From the NCBI RefSeq assembly GCF_029675105.1, contig NZ_JAQQFV010000005.1, positions 124,001 to 188,000 on the forward strand: 64,000 bases of DNA, given 5' to 3'. This DNA is from Nocardia anocheti. Lineage in GTDB: Bacteria; Actinomycetota; Actinomycetes; Mycobacteriales; Mycobacteriaceae. Of the stretch, positions 17,812 to 27,329 are shown one piece after another. Numbering within the stretch: the stretch's first letter is position 1; every line of letters starts with the position of its first letter. The notes under the pieces were generated by a model. It had not been told where the DNA came from. It saw only the letters and a list, made by a program, of their open reading frames with translations, and did no database searches. The position numbers were made by a program, and so were the translations under genes.

Positions 17812-18213
17812 TTGTCCAGGTTATCGGCGGCCGGGCGAGCGACACGCCCGAGTTCCCCGAACGGACACACACTGTGTCGTGTCCGTTTCGCCGGGTGTCG
17901 CTGTGTCGTCCCCCACAGGCGGGTAGCACCAGGTTGTGGACTTGTACAATCGACCAGTATGTGCTTTTCGGCGCATGGGGGCGCCGGATTTGTTGGAGTG
18001 CGAACAAATTGAGGCCGTATGGTCGGTTTTACAAAAGGTCGCATTCGGATAACAAAACAATCTTTCAGTCTGAAAAGGACGGCTGAACCAGTTCGTGAAT
18101 CCAGAAAACCTTCTAAGATCGAGCTCGCTGGATAGGACGATCCATGATCGAACGACCTGTCTACAGTGCTCGCATCGCAGCGGGCAGCGAAATTTGTTGC
18201 CGAGGAGTTGTCG
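17812..18213. other. AT-richer intergenic region with operator-like palindrome
   Basis: About 400 bp between the divergent phosphatase and the TetR-C-like gene. It is clearly lower in GC than its surroundings, especially 17940-18130. No coding frame looks real. It contains a perfect TTTCAG-T-CTGAAA palindrome at 18063-18075, a possible regulator site. Confidence 0.5.
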
Positions 18214-18693
18214 TTGAGCGCCAGTTCTGAACTTACCGAAGCCCCGTTGCGACCCGCCGTCTGCGACGCGGTCGACCAAGCCGCCGCCAGTATCGACGTC
18301 ACCGGTCTGCGGGCGCTGCGGGTATTCCTGCATGCCGGGATGAGCGCCTACTGGCCGCTGATCAAGGCCGCCCCGGTCCGGCAGGTCGCCGCCTACGAGA
18401 CGGCCCTGCAGACCCTGCGGCAGCGGTGGTCGGCCTCGGGCGAGACCATCGGCGACCCGACCGCGGCCGCCATGTTCCGCCAGATGGACGAGGAGGCCGT
18501 CGCCTTCCTCGGCCTGTGCGCGCAGCGCTCGGGCACACAGTGGATCGAACCGCTGGACTCCGTCGCCACCTACCTGGTCTCGGTCCTCTACGGCGCGGTG
18601 CTGCGCTGGCTGGCCGACGGCAACGACGAGACCACCCTGGTGGTCATCGACGACCTCGTCGGCTGCCTGACCCTCAAGGCCGTCGAAGTCTGA
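18214..18693 (+). CDS. TetR C-terminal-domain-like protein lacking an HTH
   Basis: A helical protein of 159 residues. The pattern LRALRVFLHAGMSAYWPLI...RQVAAYETALQTLRQRW...LVSVLYGAVLRWLADGNDETTLVVIDDLVGCL resembles the ligand-binding/dimerisation half of TetR regulators (the YEITxxxLR and GxxLxWLAD positions). No N-terminal HTH is present, and the DNA upstream does not encode one in any frame. I chose TTG at 18214 because GAGGAG is 6 nt upstream; an ATG at 18166 would add 16 residues. It could be a small-molecule-binding or anti-regulator protein. The racemase-fold gene starts 47 nt downstream. Confidence 0.6.
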   Translation: MSASSELTEAPLRPAVCDAVDQAAASIDVTGLRALRVFLHAGMSAYWPLIKAAPVRQVAAYETALQTLRQRWSASGETIGDPTAAAMFRQMDEEAVAFLGLCAQRSGTQWIEPLDSVATYLVSVLYGAVLRWLADGNDETTLVVIDDLVGCLTLKAVEV

Positions 18694-18740
18694 TCCCGGC
18701 AATGCTGGACGCCTGACCAAATAGGTGGTTCAGTAGGGGA

Positions 18741-19919
18741 GTGACCGCCACGACATCGCTGCCCGAGCTGCACGCGGCGACCGCCGAACTCGACCCGCCG
18801 CTGGCCGCCCTCGACCTGGCCGCCCTCGACGCCAACGCCGCCGACCTGGTCCGCCGCGCGAACGGCGTCGCGGTCCGGGTGGCCAGCAAGTCGGTGCGCT
18901 GCCGGGCCGTGCTCGAGCGAGTCCTCGGGACCGGACTCACCGCCAGCGGCGGCTTCGCCGGGATCATGGCCTACTCGCTGCGCGAGGCCATCTGGCTGGC
19001 CCGCCTCGGCGCCGGTGACATCCTGCTCGGCTACCCCGTCCTGGACCGGGCGGCGCTGGCCGAACTCGCCACCGACCCGGCGCTGCTGCGCGCGATCACC
19101 CTGATGATCGACGACGTCGACCAGCTCACCCTCACCCGCGCCGCCCTCGGCACCGGTCTCGTCCACCCCCGCGTCTGCCTCGATGTCGACGCCGCCCTGC
19201 GCATCGGCCCGCTGCATCTGGGCACCCGCCGGTCCCCGGTCCGCAGCCCCGAACAGGCCGCCGCGCTGGCCACCGAGGCCCGGCGCCTGGGCTTCGACGT
19301 GGTCGGCGTGATGACCTACGAGGCGCAGATCGCGGGCCTGCCCGACAGCAATCCCGCCGTGCGGGTGGTCAAGCGACTCTCCGCGCTCGAGATCGGCCGC
19401 AGGCGGACCAGGGTGCTCGACGCGGTGCGCTCGGTGACCGGCCCGCTCGAGATCGTCAACAGCGGCGGCACCGGCTCGATCGAGGTGTCGATCACCGATC
19501 CCGACGTCACCGAGGTGACCGCCGGTTCGGGCCTCTACGTGCCGACCCTGTTCGACCACTACCGCTCCTTCACCCCGCGCCCCGCGCTGTTCTTCGCCAC
19601 CCCGGTGCTGCGCAAGCCCACACCGCGCATCGCCACCGTCTTCGCGGGCGGCTACATCGCCTCCGGTCCCGCCGGGCCGAGCCGCGTGCCGCTGCCGGTC
19701 TGGCCGACGGGCTTGAAGCTGCTCGGTTCCGAGGGCGCGGGCGAGGTGCAGACGCCGCTGGCCGGTGCCGCCGAACTCGAGATCGGCGACCGCGTGTGGT
19801 TCCGGCACGCCAAGGCGGGCGAGTTGTGCGAGCGTTTCGCCGAGATCCACCTCGTCGACGAGTCGGGCACCCGCACCACCGTGCCCACCTATCGCGGCGA
19901 AGGACAGTGCTTCGGCTGA
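18741..19919 (+). CDS. PLP-dependent alanine-racemase-fold protein (D-threonine aldolase/amino-acid deaminase-like)
   Basis: A 392-residue fold-type III PLP enzyme. The N-terminal barrel has the PLP lysine in VRVASKSVRC; the C-terminal part (GYIASGPAGPSRVPLPVWPTGLKLLGSEGAGEVQTPL) matches the D-threonine aldolase-like / amino-acid aldolase-deaminase group. It probably acts on a D-hydroxy-amino acid; the exact substrate is unknown. The start is GTG. It follows the TetR-C-like gene on the same strand and converges on the phosphoribosyltransferase with a 4-nt gap. Confidence 0.82.
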   Translation: MTATTSLPELHAATAELDPPLAALDLAALDANAADLVRRANGVAVRVASKSVRCRAVLERVLGTGLTASGGFAGIMAYSLREAIWLARLGAGDILLGYPVLDRAALAELATDPALLRAITLMIDDVDQLTLTRAALGTGLVHPRVCLDVDAALRIGPLHLGTRRSPVRSPEQAAALATEARRLGFDVVGVMTYEAQIAGLPDSNPAVRVVKRLSALEIGRRRTRVLDAVRSVTGPLEIVNSGGTGSIEVSITDPDVTEVTAGSGLYVPTLFDHYRSFTPRPALFFATPVLRKPTPRIATVFAGGYIASGPAGPSRVPLPVWPTGLKLLGSEGAGEVQTPLAGAAELEIGDRVWFRHAKAGELCERFAEIHLVDESGTRTTVPTYRGEGQCFG

Positions 19920-19923
19920 TCCC

Positions 19924-20544
19924 TCAGCGCAGCAGTTCGACGACCTCGGCGTCGGCGAGCTGATGGAAATCGGTGTAGGCCATGCCGACTCCGCCCAGAT
20001 CGGCGGGCGTCCACAGGCACACCAGCTCGTCGCATTCCGGGCGCACCCGCCGCTCGGCCTCCGGGGAGGACACCGGCACCGCCACCACGATCCGCGCGGG
20101 TTCCTGCTCCCTGGCCACCCGGCAGGCGGCGGCGACCGTCGCCCCGGTGGCCATGCCGTCGTCGACGATCACCACCGTGCGCCCGGCCAGCGGGATCGGA
20201 TCGCGCTCGCGCAGTACCGCCTGCCTGCGCGCGAGTTCGGCCAGCTCGGCCTGTTCGACATCGAGGAAGGCCGCCTGCGAGACCCCGCTGCGGTCGACCA
20301 CGTCGCGATTGAGCACCACCACCCCGCCCTCGCCGAGCGCGCCCATGGCCAGCTCCGGCTGCCAGGGCAGGCCCAGCTTGCGCACCAGCAGCACGTCCAG
20401 ATCACCGCCGAGCACCGCGCGCACCGCCGCGGCCACCGGTACGCCGCCGCGCGGCAGACCGAGGACCAGCGGGTCGGTGTCGCGCAGGTGCTCGAGAGCC
20501 GTGCCGAGGACGCGGCCCGCCGCCTCGCGATCCGGGTACACCAT
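19924..20544 (-). CDS. Phosphoribosyltransferase domain protein
   Basis: A 206-residue type I phosphoribosyltransferase. The PRPP loop is VVIVDDGMATGAT (about residues 123-135) and the PRGG-type loop GLPRGGVPVAAAV is near the N-terminus. Proteins of this kind often occur in stress or dormancy regulons, but the acceptor base is not predictable here. The ATG lies just downstream of the nitrilase stop on the same strand (11-nt gap), suggesting co-transcription. Confidence 0.88.
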   Translation of the reverse strand: MVYPDREAAGRVLGTALEHLRDTDPLVLGLPRGGVPVAAAVRAVLGGDLDVLLVRKLGLPWQPELAMGALGEGGVVVLNRDVVDRSGVSQAAFLDVEQAELAELARRQAVLRERDPIPLAGRTVVIVDDGMATGATVAAACRVAREQEPARIVVAVPVSSPEAERRVRPECDELVCLWTPADLGGVGMAYTDFHQLADAEVVELLR

Positions 20545-20555
20545 CGCCTCGAACG

Positions 20556-21425
20556 CTACTCCGCGCCGGGCTCCGGCGATACGCGCTCGACCACCGCGAA
20601 GCGGCGCAGCGACAGGCTGGGGTTGGCGCTGCGGACCCGGGCCAGCTGGGCCGGATCGACCGTCGCGACGAGCACGCCCGGCTCGTCACCGAGCTCGGCC
20701 AGCACCTCGCCCGCCGGGTCCACGATCATCGAGGCGCCCGCCCCACGCGGCGCGCACTGATCGGCCGCCGCCACGTACACCGTGTTCTCGATGGCGCGGG
20801 CCCGCAGCAGGGTGGTCCACTGGTCGACCTTGGCCGGGCCGGGAATCCACTGCGCGGGCAGCAGCAGCACGTGCGCGCCCGCCGCGGCGACACGCCGACA
20901 ACCCTCCGGGAAACGCAGATCGAAACAGGTCTGCATGCCGAAGATCACACCGTCGACGGCGAAGGTGGCCGGTTCGGTCACCGGACCGGGCACCACCACC
21001 TCCGATTCGCGGTGCCCGAACGCGTCGTAGAGATGCACCTTGCGGTACACCGCGACCACCGCGCCGTCGGGCCCGTGCGCGACCAGGGTGTTGCTGATCC
21101 GCGCCGATTCCGCCGCCGGACGCTCCACCACACCGGCCACCAGATACACCCCGAATTCGGCTGCGAGCGCGCCGAGTCCGGTGGTGAACGGGCCGTCGAG
21201 GGGTTCGGCGATCGCCACCACCCGCTCGTCGAGGCGGGTGACAGCGAACATCGAGTATTCGGGCGCGAGTACCACCCGCGCGCCCGCTTCGGCGGCGGTG
21301 CGCACGTGCTCGCGCAGGGTGGACAGATTGGCGGTGGGGTCGGTCGTCGGCGCGAATTGGACGACCGCGATCGGCACCGTCACCGGTGCCGGTTCCTGAT
21401 GCGCTGACCGGTTCTGCAGTTGCAT
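20556..21425 (-). CDS. Carbon-nitrogen hydrolase (nitrilase superfamily)
   Basis: A 289-residue amidase/nitrilase-fold enzyme with the Glu-Lys-Cys triad: Glu56 in LAPEYSMF, Lys129 in VYRKVHLYD and Cys167 in MQTCFDLRFPE. The YRKVHLYDAF and CFDLRFPE segments place it with omega-amidase/Nit-like amidases rather than true nitrilases. The substrate is unknown. The ATG is preceded by TACGGT and 7 nt, compatible with a leaderless mRNA. It diverges from the DEAD-box helicase gene (62-bp gap). Confidence 0.9.
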   Translation of the reverse strand: MQLQNRSAHQEPAPVTVPIAVVQFAPTTDPTANLSTLREHVRTAAEAGARVVLAPEYSMFAVTRLDERVVAIAEPLDGPFTTGLGALAAEFGVYLVAGVVERPAAESARISNTLVAHGPDGAVVAVYRKVHLYDAFGHRESEVVVPGPVTEPATFAVDGVIFGMQTCFDLRFPEGCRRVAAAGAHVLLLPAQWIPGPAKVDQWTTLLRARAIENTVYVAAADQCAPRGAGASMIVDPAGEVLAELGDEPGVLVATVDPAQLARVRSANPSLSLRRFAVVERVSPEPGAE

Positions 21426-21487
21426 AGGTCTCACCGTATTCACCTGGTGGTTGGGACAGCTACCGCCAGGCAGTAAACTGCTGGTCA

Positions 21488-23296
21488 ATGAGTACCAATG
21501 AGGTCGACAGCGTTCCTGCCGACGACGACAGGCACGACGGCGGCCCGACTTTCGCCGATCTCGGCATCGATGACCGCGTGCTCGCGGCCATCGCCGATGT
21601 GGGCTACGAGTCGCCGTCCCCGATCCAGGCGGCGACCATCCCTCCGCTGCTCTCCGGCGCCGACGTGGTGGGCCTGGCCCAGACCGGCACCGGCAAAACC
21701 GCGGCATTCGCGATCCCGATCCTGATGGGTCTGGACACCGCGCAGCGCAAGCCCAGCGCCCTGGTGCTCGCGCCGACCCGTGAGCTCGCGATCCAGGTCG
21801 CCGAGGCGTTCGGCAAGTACTCCTCGCACATCCCCGGTCTGCACGTGCTGCCCATCTACGGCGGGCAGAGCTACGGCGTGCAGCTGTCGGGCCTGCGCCG
21901 CGGCGCGCACGTCGTGGTCGGTACGCCCGGCCGCGTGATCGACCACCTGGAGAAGGGCACGCTGGATCTGACCCAGCTGCGCTACCTGGTGCTCGACGAG
22001 GCCGACGAGATGCTCAAGATGGGCTTCCAGGAAGACGTCGAGCGCATCCTGCGCGACACCCCCAACGACAAGCAGGTCGCGCTGTTCTCGGCGACCATGC
22101 CGGGCGCGATCCGCAAGATCTCCAAGCAGTACCTGCACGACCCGGTCGAGATCACGGTCAAGTCCAAGACCACGACCAACACCAACATCACCCAGCGCTA
22201 TGTGCAGGTCTCCCACCAGCGCAAGCTCGACGCCCTGACCCGCGTGCTCGAGGTCGAGGACTTCGAGGCGATGATCATCTTCGTGCGCACCAAGCAGGCC
22301 ACCGAGGAGTTGGCCGAGAAGCTGCGTTCGCGCGGTTTCTCCGCCGCCGCCATCAACGGTGACATCGCGCAGAACCAGCGCGAGCGCACCATCGGCCAGC
22401 TCAAGTCGGGCGCGCTCGACATCCTGGTCGCCACCGATGTCGCCGCCCGCGGTCTGGACGTGGACCGCATCTCGCACGTGGTGAACTACGACATCCCGCA
22501 CGACACCGAGTCCTACGTGCACCGCATCGGCCGCACCGGTCGCGCGGGCCGTTCCGGTGAGGCGCTGCTGTTCGTGGCCCCGCGCGAGCGGCATCTGCTC
22601 AAGGCGATCGAGCGCGCCACCAAGCACCCGCTCACCGAGATGCAGCTGCCCAGCGTCGACGACGTCAACGCCCAGCGCGTGTCGAAGTTCGGCGATTCGA
22701 TCACCGAGAACCTGGCCTCGGACAACGTGGCCCTGTTCCGCAAGTTGATCGAGGACTACGAGGCCGAGCACAACACCCCGCTCGTCGACATCGCCGCGGC
22801 CCTGGCCGTGGCCTCCTACGACGGCGACAACTTCTTCATGGCCGCCGAGCCGGAGCCCGCCCCGCGCCGCGAGCGCGACCGGGATCGTGACCGTGATCGG
22901 GAGCGTGCCCCGCGTCGCTACGACGACGAGGACCGCGGCCCGCGTCCGCCCTCGTTCTCCCGCGAGACCGGCCAGGAGCTGGCGACCTACCGGATCAGCG
23001 TCGGCAAGCGCCATCGCGTGGTGCCGGGCGCGATCGTCGGCGCCATCGCCAACGAGGGCGGTCTGCGCCGCAGCGACTTCGGGCACATCAGCATCCGCCC
23101 GGACTACAGCCTCGTGGAGCTGCCCGCCGATCTGCCGCACGAGACGCTGGAAGCCCTGCGGCGCACCAGGATCAGCGGCGTGCTGATCCAGCTGCAGCCC
23201 GACCAGGGTCCGCCCGCGCAGCGGCTCAACTCCCGGGGCCCGCGGCGCGACCGCGATGCCCGCCCGCGCGCGGAACGCCGCAAGCCGCGTTCCTGA
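21488..23296 (+). CDS. deaD: DEAD-box ATP-dependent RNA helicase
   Basis: A 602-residue cytosolic RNA helicase of the DeaD/CsdA type, used in ribosome assembly and RNA turnover at low temperature. Motifs include a Q-motif (FADLGIDDRVLAAI...SPIQ), Walker A AQTGTGKT (64-71), PTRELAIQV, GTPGR, DEAD (VLDEADEML, about 168), SATMP and HRIGRTGRAG. A basic/acidic linker rich in RDRDR follows, then a DbpA-type RNA-binding domain (about 495-565, YRISVGKRHRVVPGAIVGAIANEGGL) and a basic tail. TAAACT lies 8 nt before the ATG. The gene stands alone. Confidence 0.95.
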   Translation: MSTNEVDSVPADDDRHDGGPTFADLGIDDRVLAAIADVGYESPSPIQAATIPPLLSGADVVGLAQTGTGKTAAFAIPILMGLDTAQRKPSALVLAPTRELAIQVAEAFGKYSSHIPGLHVLPIYGGQSYGVQLSGLRRGAHVVVGTPGRVIDHLEKGTLDLTQLRYLVLDEADEMLKMGFQEDVERILRDTPNDKQVALFSATMPGAIRKISKQYLHDPVEITVKSKTTTNTNITQRYVQVSHQRKLDALTRVLEVEDFEAMIIFVRTKQATEELAEKLRSRGFSAAAINGDIAQNQRERTIGQLKSGALDILVATDVAARGLDVDRISHVVNYDIPHDTESYVHRIGRTGRAGRSGEALLFVAPRERHLLKAIERATKHPLTEMQLPSVDDVNAQRVSKFGDSITENLASDNVALFRKLIEDYEAEHNTPLVDIAAALAVASYDGDNFFMAAEPEPAPRRERDRDRDRDRERAPRRYDDEDRGPRPPSFSRETGQELATYRISVGKRHRVVPGAIVGAIANEGGLRRSDFGHISIRPDYSLVELPADLPHETLEALRRTRISGVLIQLQPDQGPPAQRLNSRGPRRDRDARPRAERRKPRS

Positions 23297-23401
23297 CCGG
23301 GGTCGGGGAAGGGCCGACATGTCCGCGGGTAGCGCCCTGGTCGCCCGCGACGCTGGTTAAGGTGTTGCCGTCGGGTGTGCGTGAACACAGGAGGGCCGCG
23401 G

Positions 23402-26400
23402 TTGTTCGTGTCCGGTGATCGGGTGATCGGTGCCGTCGGCGATCTCGCACGGGCGGCGAACTGTGAGTTCGCGCTCCTGCGTGCCGTCGACGCCGCCCTG
23501 GGCAACCTGCCCGTCGGACCGGACTCCTTCGCGCCCCTGCTCCGTTCGCGCCCGCCTGCTCCGGAGTTGCTGGCCCACTTCGGTTCCCGGCTGACCCGCA
23601 TCCCGTCCCCGGATCTGCCCGGCGCCGACCCGGCCGCCCGCATCGCCGCCCTCACCATCGCCGCGGCCCGCACCGCCGACATGGTCCGCGCCGGTGCCGA
23701 GGCGATCGTCGGCGCGGTGTTCTTCGACGGTGGATTCGCCTGCGGGGTAGACCTTCTGCTGCGCACCGGCGACGGCCCGCGCTACACGATGTACTCGGCG
23801 GTGGGGTCCGACACGATCGGCCTGCCCGCCGACCTGCGCCGCTCGGTGGCGGTGGGCGTCGGCGGGGCCGTCCTCGCCACCGAGGCGAACACGGTGCGCC
23901 CGCCAGCTCCTGGGCCGACCACATTCGGTCGCGGCGGGAGCTATTCGTCCTCGGCACCAGCCTTCGGTGATCCGGCCACCGGTCCGCGGACTGCCACGCG
24001 CGAACCCGTCCTGCCCGCCGGTCCGCGTGACGAGCCAAGCAATCCCGGCCCGCTTGCCGGTTCGCGTACTGATGCGCGCGATGTCGGCCCGACCGCAGGT
24101 TTTCGCGCCGATGCACGCGATCCCGGCCCGGCTGCGGGTTCGCGGGGCGATGTGCGTGATCCCGGCCCGGCAGTGGGATTCACGCGGGCCGATCAGGGTG
24201 CGCATGCCGGGGGTGGCGTTGGCGCCCTGGATGACCCCCGCGCACTGCGCCGGGAAGTGGCGGCGGGACGCACGCCCTTCGAACGGGCGGCCGCGTCGGT
24301 GCAGGTCGTCCCGGTCGATCCGGTGCGTGAGGCGCTGTGCGCACGCCTCGAATTCGCCGCCGTGGCGCGGGAACTCGCCTCACTGGGCGCGAGTGTCGAT
24401 CCGGTGGCCCGTCTTTCGGGAACGCACGGTGAAGAGCGTACGGCGGCAATCGAACTCGCCCCGCTGTATCGGGCACGGCGGGCGCGGGTCGCGCACATCA
24501 TCGAGGACAAGCTGGCCGAACTGCTGCCGGTGCAGTGGGGTGACCCGCGCTATCTGGCTTGCGGGGTGTGCCCGAGCTGCCGCACCGCCGTGGCGACGGC
24601 GCGGGATCTGTTGCTGGTGGCCGGAATCCGGCCCACCCAGCGCGCGCGCCTGCGCGAGGCCGGGGTGCTCACCGTGGACCGGCTCGCCACCACCAGCACC
24701 CCGGTGCCGGGCCTGACCCCGCGCACCGTGCACGCCCTGCGCCGCCAGGCCGAGATCCAGCTGCACCGCGAACGCACCGGCGAACCCACCTACGCCCTGC
24801 GCGACGCGACCGTCCTGGGCGCCCTGCCCGCACCGTGCGCCGACGACCTGGCCCTGATCATCGACCTCGACGACCACGGCGCCGTGCGCACCGTCGAACT
24901 GGCCGACGCGGCCACCGTCGTCCACCGGCCGGAGCTGCCGCCGGTGGCGGACGCGGCGGTGCTCGACGAACTGCTCGACATCATCGCCGAACACCGCGCG
25001 GCCAACCCGGACGTGCGGGTCTACCACTACGGTTCGGCCGTCCGCACCGCCCTGCTGGACTGGTCTGGCCGGGTGGGGGCGGGCGCCGATCTGCTCGACG
25101 CGCTGCTGGCCGCGGGCGCCCTGGTCGACCTCGCGCCGATCGTGCGCACCGCCGTGCTGATCGGCGAACAGTCCTACGACATCACGGGTCTGGCCGCCCT
25201 GCTGCCCGGCACCCACAGCCGCGCCGCCACCGTCCTCGCGCTGCGCGACTGGCTGCTCGACCGGGCCGCCGACGCGGGCATCGAGGTGCCGGGCAGCCGG
25301 TTCGCCGTGGCCGCCGCCGATTTCCCGCCCTCGCTGCGCACCGGCTCGCTCGAGGCCGCGCTCACCGAGTTCGCCGCCGACAGCACCGGCGACGCGGCCA
25401 GGGCCGCCGCCCTCACCGCCGCGGTGCTCGGCTACCACCGGCGCGAACGTCAGCCGCGCTGGTGGGCGCACATCGACCGGCTCGGTCTGCCGGTCGGTGA
25501 GTGGGCCGACGAGCCCGGGGTCCTCATCGCCGACCGTGGCACCGTCGACACCAAATGGCATCGCACCCCGCAACTTCCGACCATGCGCCGCTATCTGACC
25601 CTCACCGGCCGCCTCGGCACCGGCGCCACGCTCACCCCCGGCACCCAGATGGTCACCATCTACGACGGTGCCGCCGCGGCGGGCATGACCCAGACCCTGG
25701 GCCGTCGCGCCACCGCCACGGCCACCGTGCTCGGCTGTGCCGTGGACGCCGACTTCGACGACACCGTGCGCCTCGAGGAACTGCTGCCCGCGGGCTGTCC
25801 CTCCTACGACGACCTGCCCGCCGCCATCGCCCCCGGCCCGCCCGACGGTGAGGCCGAGATCGAGGCCGCGCTCGAGTCCACCGCCCAGAACCTGCTCGTG
25901 ACCCTGCCCCGGGTTCCCGAGAACGCGGTCTACGACCTGTTGCTGCGCCGCCCGCCCCGCCTGCGCGACGGCCTGACCCTGCCCGAGGTGCACGGCGACC
26001 CGGCCGCCGCGCTGGCGACCGCGGTGGGCGCGCTGGAGTCGTCGTATCTGGCCGTGCACGGTCCGCCCGGCACCGGCAAGACCGGCACCCTCGGCCATGC
26101 CATCGAACGCCTCGTCACCCGGCACCGGTGGCGGGTCGGCGTGGTGGCGCAGTCGCACGCGGTGATCGAGCGGATCTTCGACGCGGTGGTCGAGGCGGGC
26201 CTACTGCCCGAACTGGTCGCCAAGAAGGACGTGGCCTCGGTGGGCCCGGAGTGGTCGGCCATCGACGCCGCGCGCTACCCGCGCTTCCTCGACAACGCCG
26301 TCAACGGCTGCGTGATCGGCGGTACCCCGGCCGATTTCGTGGACGACGCGCTCATCCTGCCCGGCAGCCTGGATCTGCTGGTGATCGCCGACGCGGGGGA

Positions 26401-27178
26401 CACCTCGATCCCCGACACGGTGGCCGTCGCGGTGAGCGCCCGCAATCTGCTGCTCGTCGGCGACCCGCAGCCGCCGCGCGCCCAGGCCGCCCACCCGCTG
26501 CCGGTGCAGGTCTCGGCGCTGGGCTGGCTGTGCGAGGGCGCGCGCACACTGCCCGCCACCTACGGCTACTTCCTCGACCGCACCTGGCGTATGCACCCGG
26601 CGGTGTGCGCGCCGGTGTCGGCGGGGTGCTACGACGGCAAGCTGCGCGCCAGCGAGACCGTCACGCTCGCCCGCGATCTGGCCGGGATCGCGCCGGGGGT
26701 GAGCACCGTGCTGGTGGAGCATCGCGGCAGTGCCACCGAGTCCGACGCCGAGGCCCGCGAGGTGGTGCGCCGGGTGCGCCTGCTGCTCGGCGAGACCTGG
26801 ACCTCGGCCGGGCGCACCCGCAAACTGCACCCCCACGATGTGTTCGTGGTCGCCCCCTACGCCGCGCAGGTGGCCCGTATCCGAACGCTGTTGGCGCGGG
26901 CCAAGATCGAGGACGTCCTGGTCGGGACGCCGGATCGGTTCCGTGGCCGGGAGGCGGCGGTCGTGCTGCTGTCGATGACCACCTCCACCCCCGCCGACGC
27001 GCCCTTCGGTATGCGGGCACTGCTCTCGCCCACCGTCCTCCACGCGACGCTGAGCCGCGCCATGTGGAAGGCCATCATCCTGCGCTCGCCGCTGCTCACC
27101 GAATACCTCCCGGACACCCCCGAGGAACTGTCGGCCCTCAACGGTTTCCTCCGCCTGGGCGCCGAACCCACCGCCTAG
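23402..27178 (+). CDS. RecB-like nuclease (TM0106 type) fused to UPF1/DNA2-like helicase, catalytic motifs eroded
   Basis: A protein of 1258 residues. I place the start at TTG 23402 because AGGAGGG lies 6 nt upstream. Residues 1-165 resemble the RecB-like nuclease domain (CEFALLRAVD, FFDGGFACGVDLLLR), but the expected D-x-K catalytic end is YTMYSAVGSDT. A low-complexity stretch with 13-residue repeats follows (216-264). A CGVCPSC segment and a helix-hairpin-like region precede the SF1B helicase part. Walker A is intact (HGPPGTGKT). Motif II reads LLVIADAG where family members have a DEAG sequence; motif III reads GDPQPP rather than GDPQQLP; the C-terminal motif is ATLSRA. It is probably impaired as nuclease and helicase, or has another role. 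Confidence 0.8.
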   Translation: MFVSGDRVIGAVGDLARAANCEFALLRAVDAALGNLPVGPDSFAPLLRSRPPAPELLAHFGSRLTRIPSPDLPGADPAARIAALTIAAARTADMVRAGAEAIVGAVFFDGGFACGVDLLLRTGDGPRYTMYSAVGSDTIGLPADLRRSVAVGVGGAVLATEANTVRPPAPGPTTFGRGGSYSSSAPAFGDPATGPRTATREPVLPAGPRDEPSNPGPLAGSRTDARDVGPTAGFRADARDPGPAAGSRGDVRDPGPAVGFTRADQGAHAGGGVGALDDPRALRREVAAGRTPFERAAASVQVVPVDPVREALCARLEFAAVARELASLGASVDPVARLSGTHGEERTAAIELAPLYRARRARVAHIIEDKLAELLPVQWGDPRYLACGVCPSCRTAVATARDLLLVAGIRPTQRARLREAGVLTVDRLATTSTPVPGLTPRTVHALRRQAEIQLHRERTGEPTYALRDATVLGALPAPCADDLALIIDLDDHGAVRTVELADAATVVHRPELPPVADAAVLDELLDIIAEHRAANPDVRVYHYGSAVRTALLDWSGRVGAGADLLDALLAAGALVDLAPIVRTAVLIGEQSYDITGLAALLPGTHSRAATVLALRDWLLDRAADAGIEVPGSRFAVAAADFPPSLRTGSLEAALTEFAADSTGDAARAAALTAAVLGYHRRERQPRWWAHIDRLGLPVGEWADEPGVLIADRGTVDTKWHRTPQLPTMRRYLTLTGRLGTGATLTPGTQMVTIYDGAAAAGMTQTLGRRATATATVLGCAVDADFDDTVRLEELLPAGCPSYDDLPAAIAPGPPDGEAEIEAALESTAQNLLVTLPRVPENAVYDLLLRRPPRLRDGLTLPEVHGDPAAALATAVGALESSYLAVHGPPGTGKTGTLGHAIERLVTRHRWRVGVVAQSHAVIERIFDAVVEAGLLPELVAKKDVASVGPEWSAIDAARYPRFLDNAVNGCVIGGTPADFVDDALILPGSLDLLVIADAGDTSIPDTVAVAVSARNLLLVGDPQPPRAQAAHPLPVQVSALGWLCEGARTLPATYGYFLDRTWRMHPAVCAPVSAGCYDGKLRASETVTLARDLAGIAPGVSTVLVEHRGSATESDAEAREVVRRVRLLLGETWTSAGRTRKLHPHDVFVVAPYAAQVARIRTLLARAKIEDVLVGTPDRFRGREAAVVLLSMTTSTPADAPFGMRALLSPTVLHATLSRAMWKAIILRSPLLTEYLPDTPEELSALNGFLRLGAEPTA
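24047..24193 (+). repeat. 39-bp in-frame tandem repeat
   Basis: Three diverged 39-bp copies and a partial fourth encode GPLAGSRTDARDV, GPTAGFRADARDP, GPAAGSRGDVRDP and GPAVGF. Weaker related sequence continues upstream. The stretch interrupts the region after the nuclease-like domain. Confidence 0.8.
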
Positions 27179-27329
27179 CCCTGGGTCCGCAGATCCGCGC
27201 TGCCCACGCGGCTGCTCGACGGGGCGATGCGACACCGGCCCGCCCACACCGACGCCGGTGCGGAGCCCGGTGGGGTGGCCAGCCGGACCGCGCCGGAGAG
27301 GACTTCCTCGGTGACGGGGCGGGCGGCGA

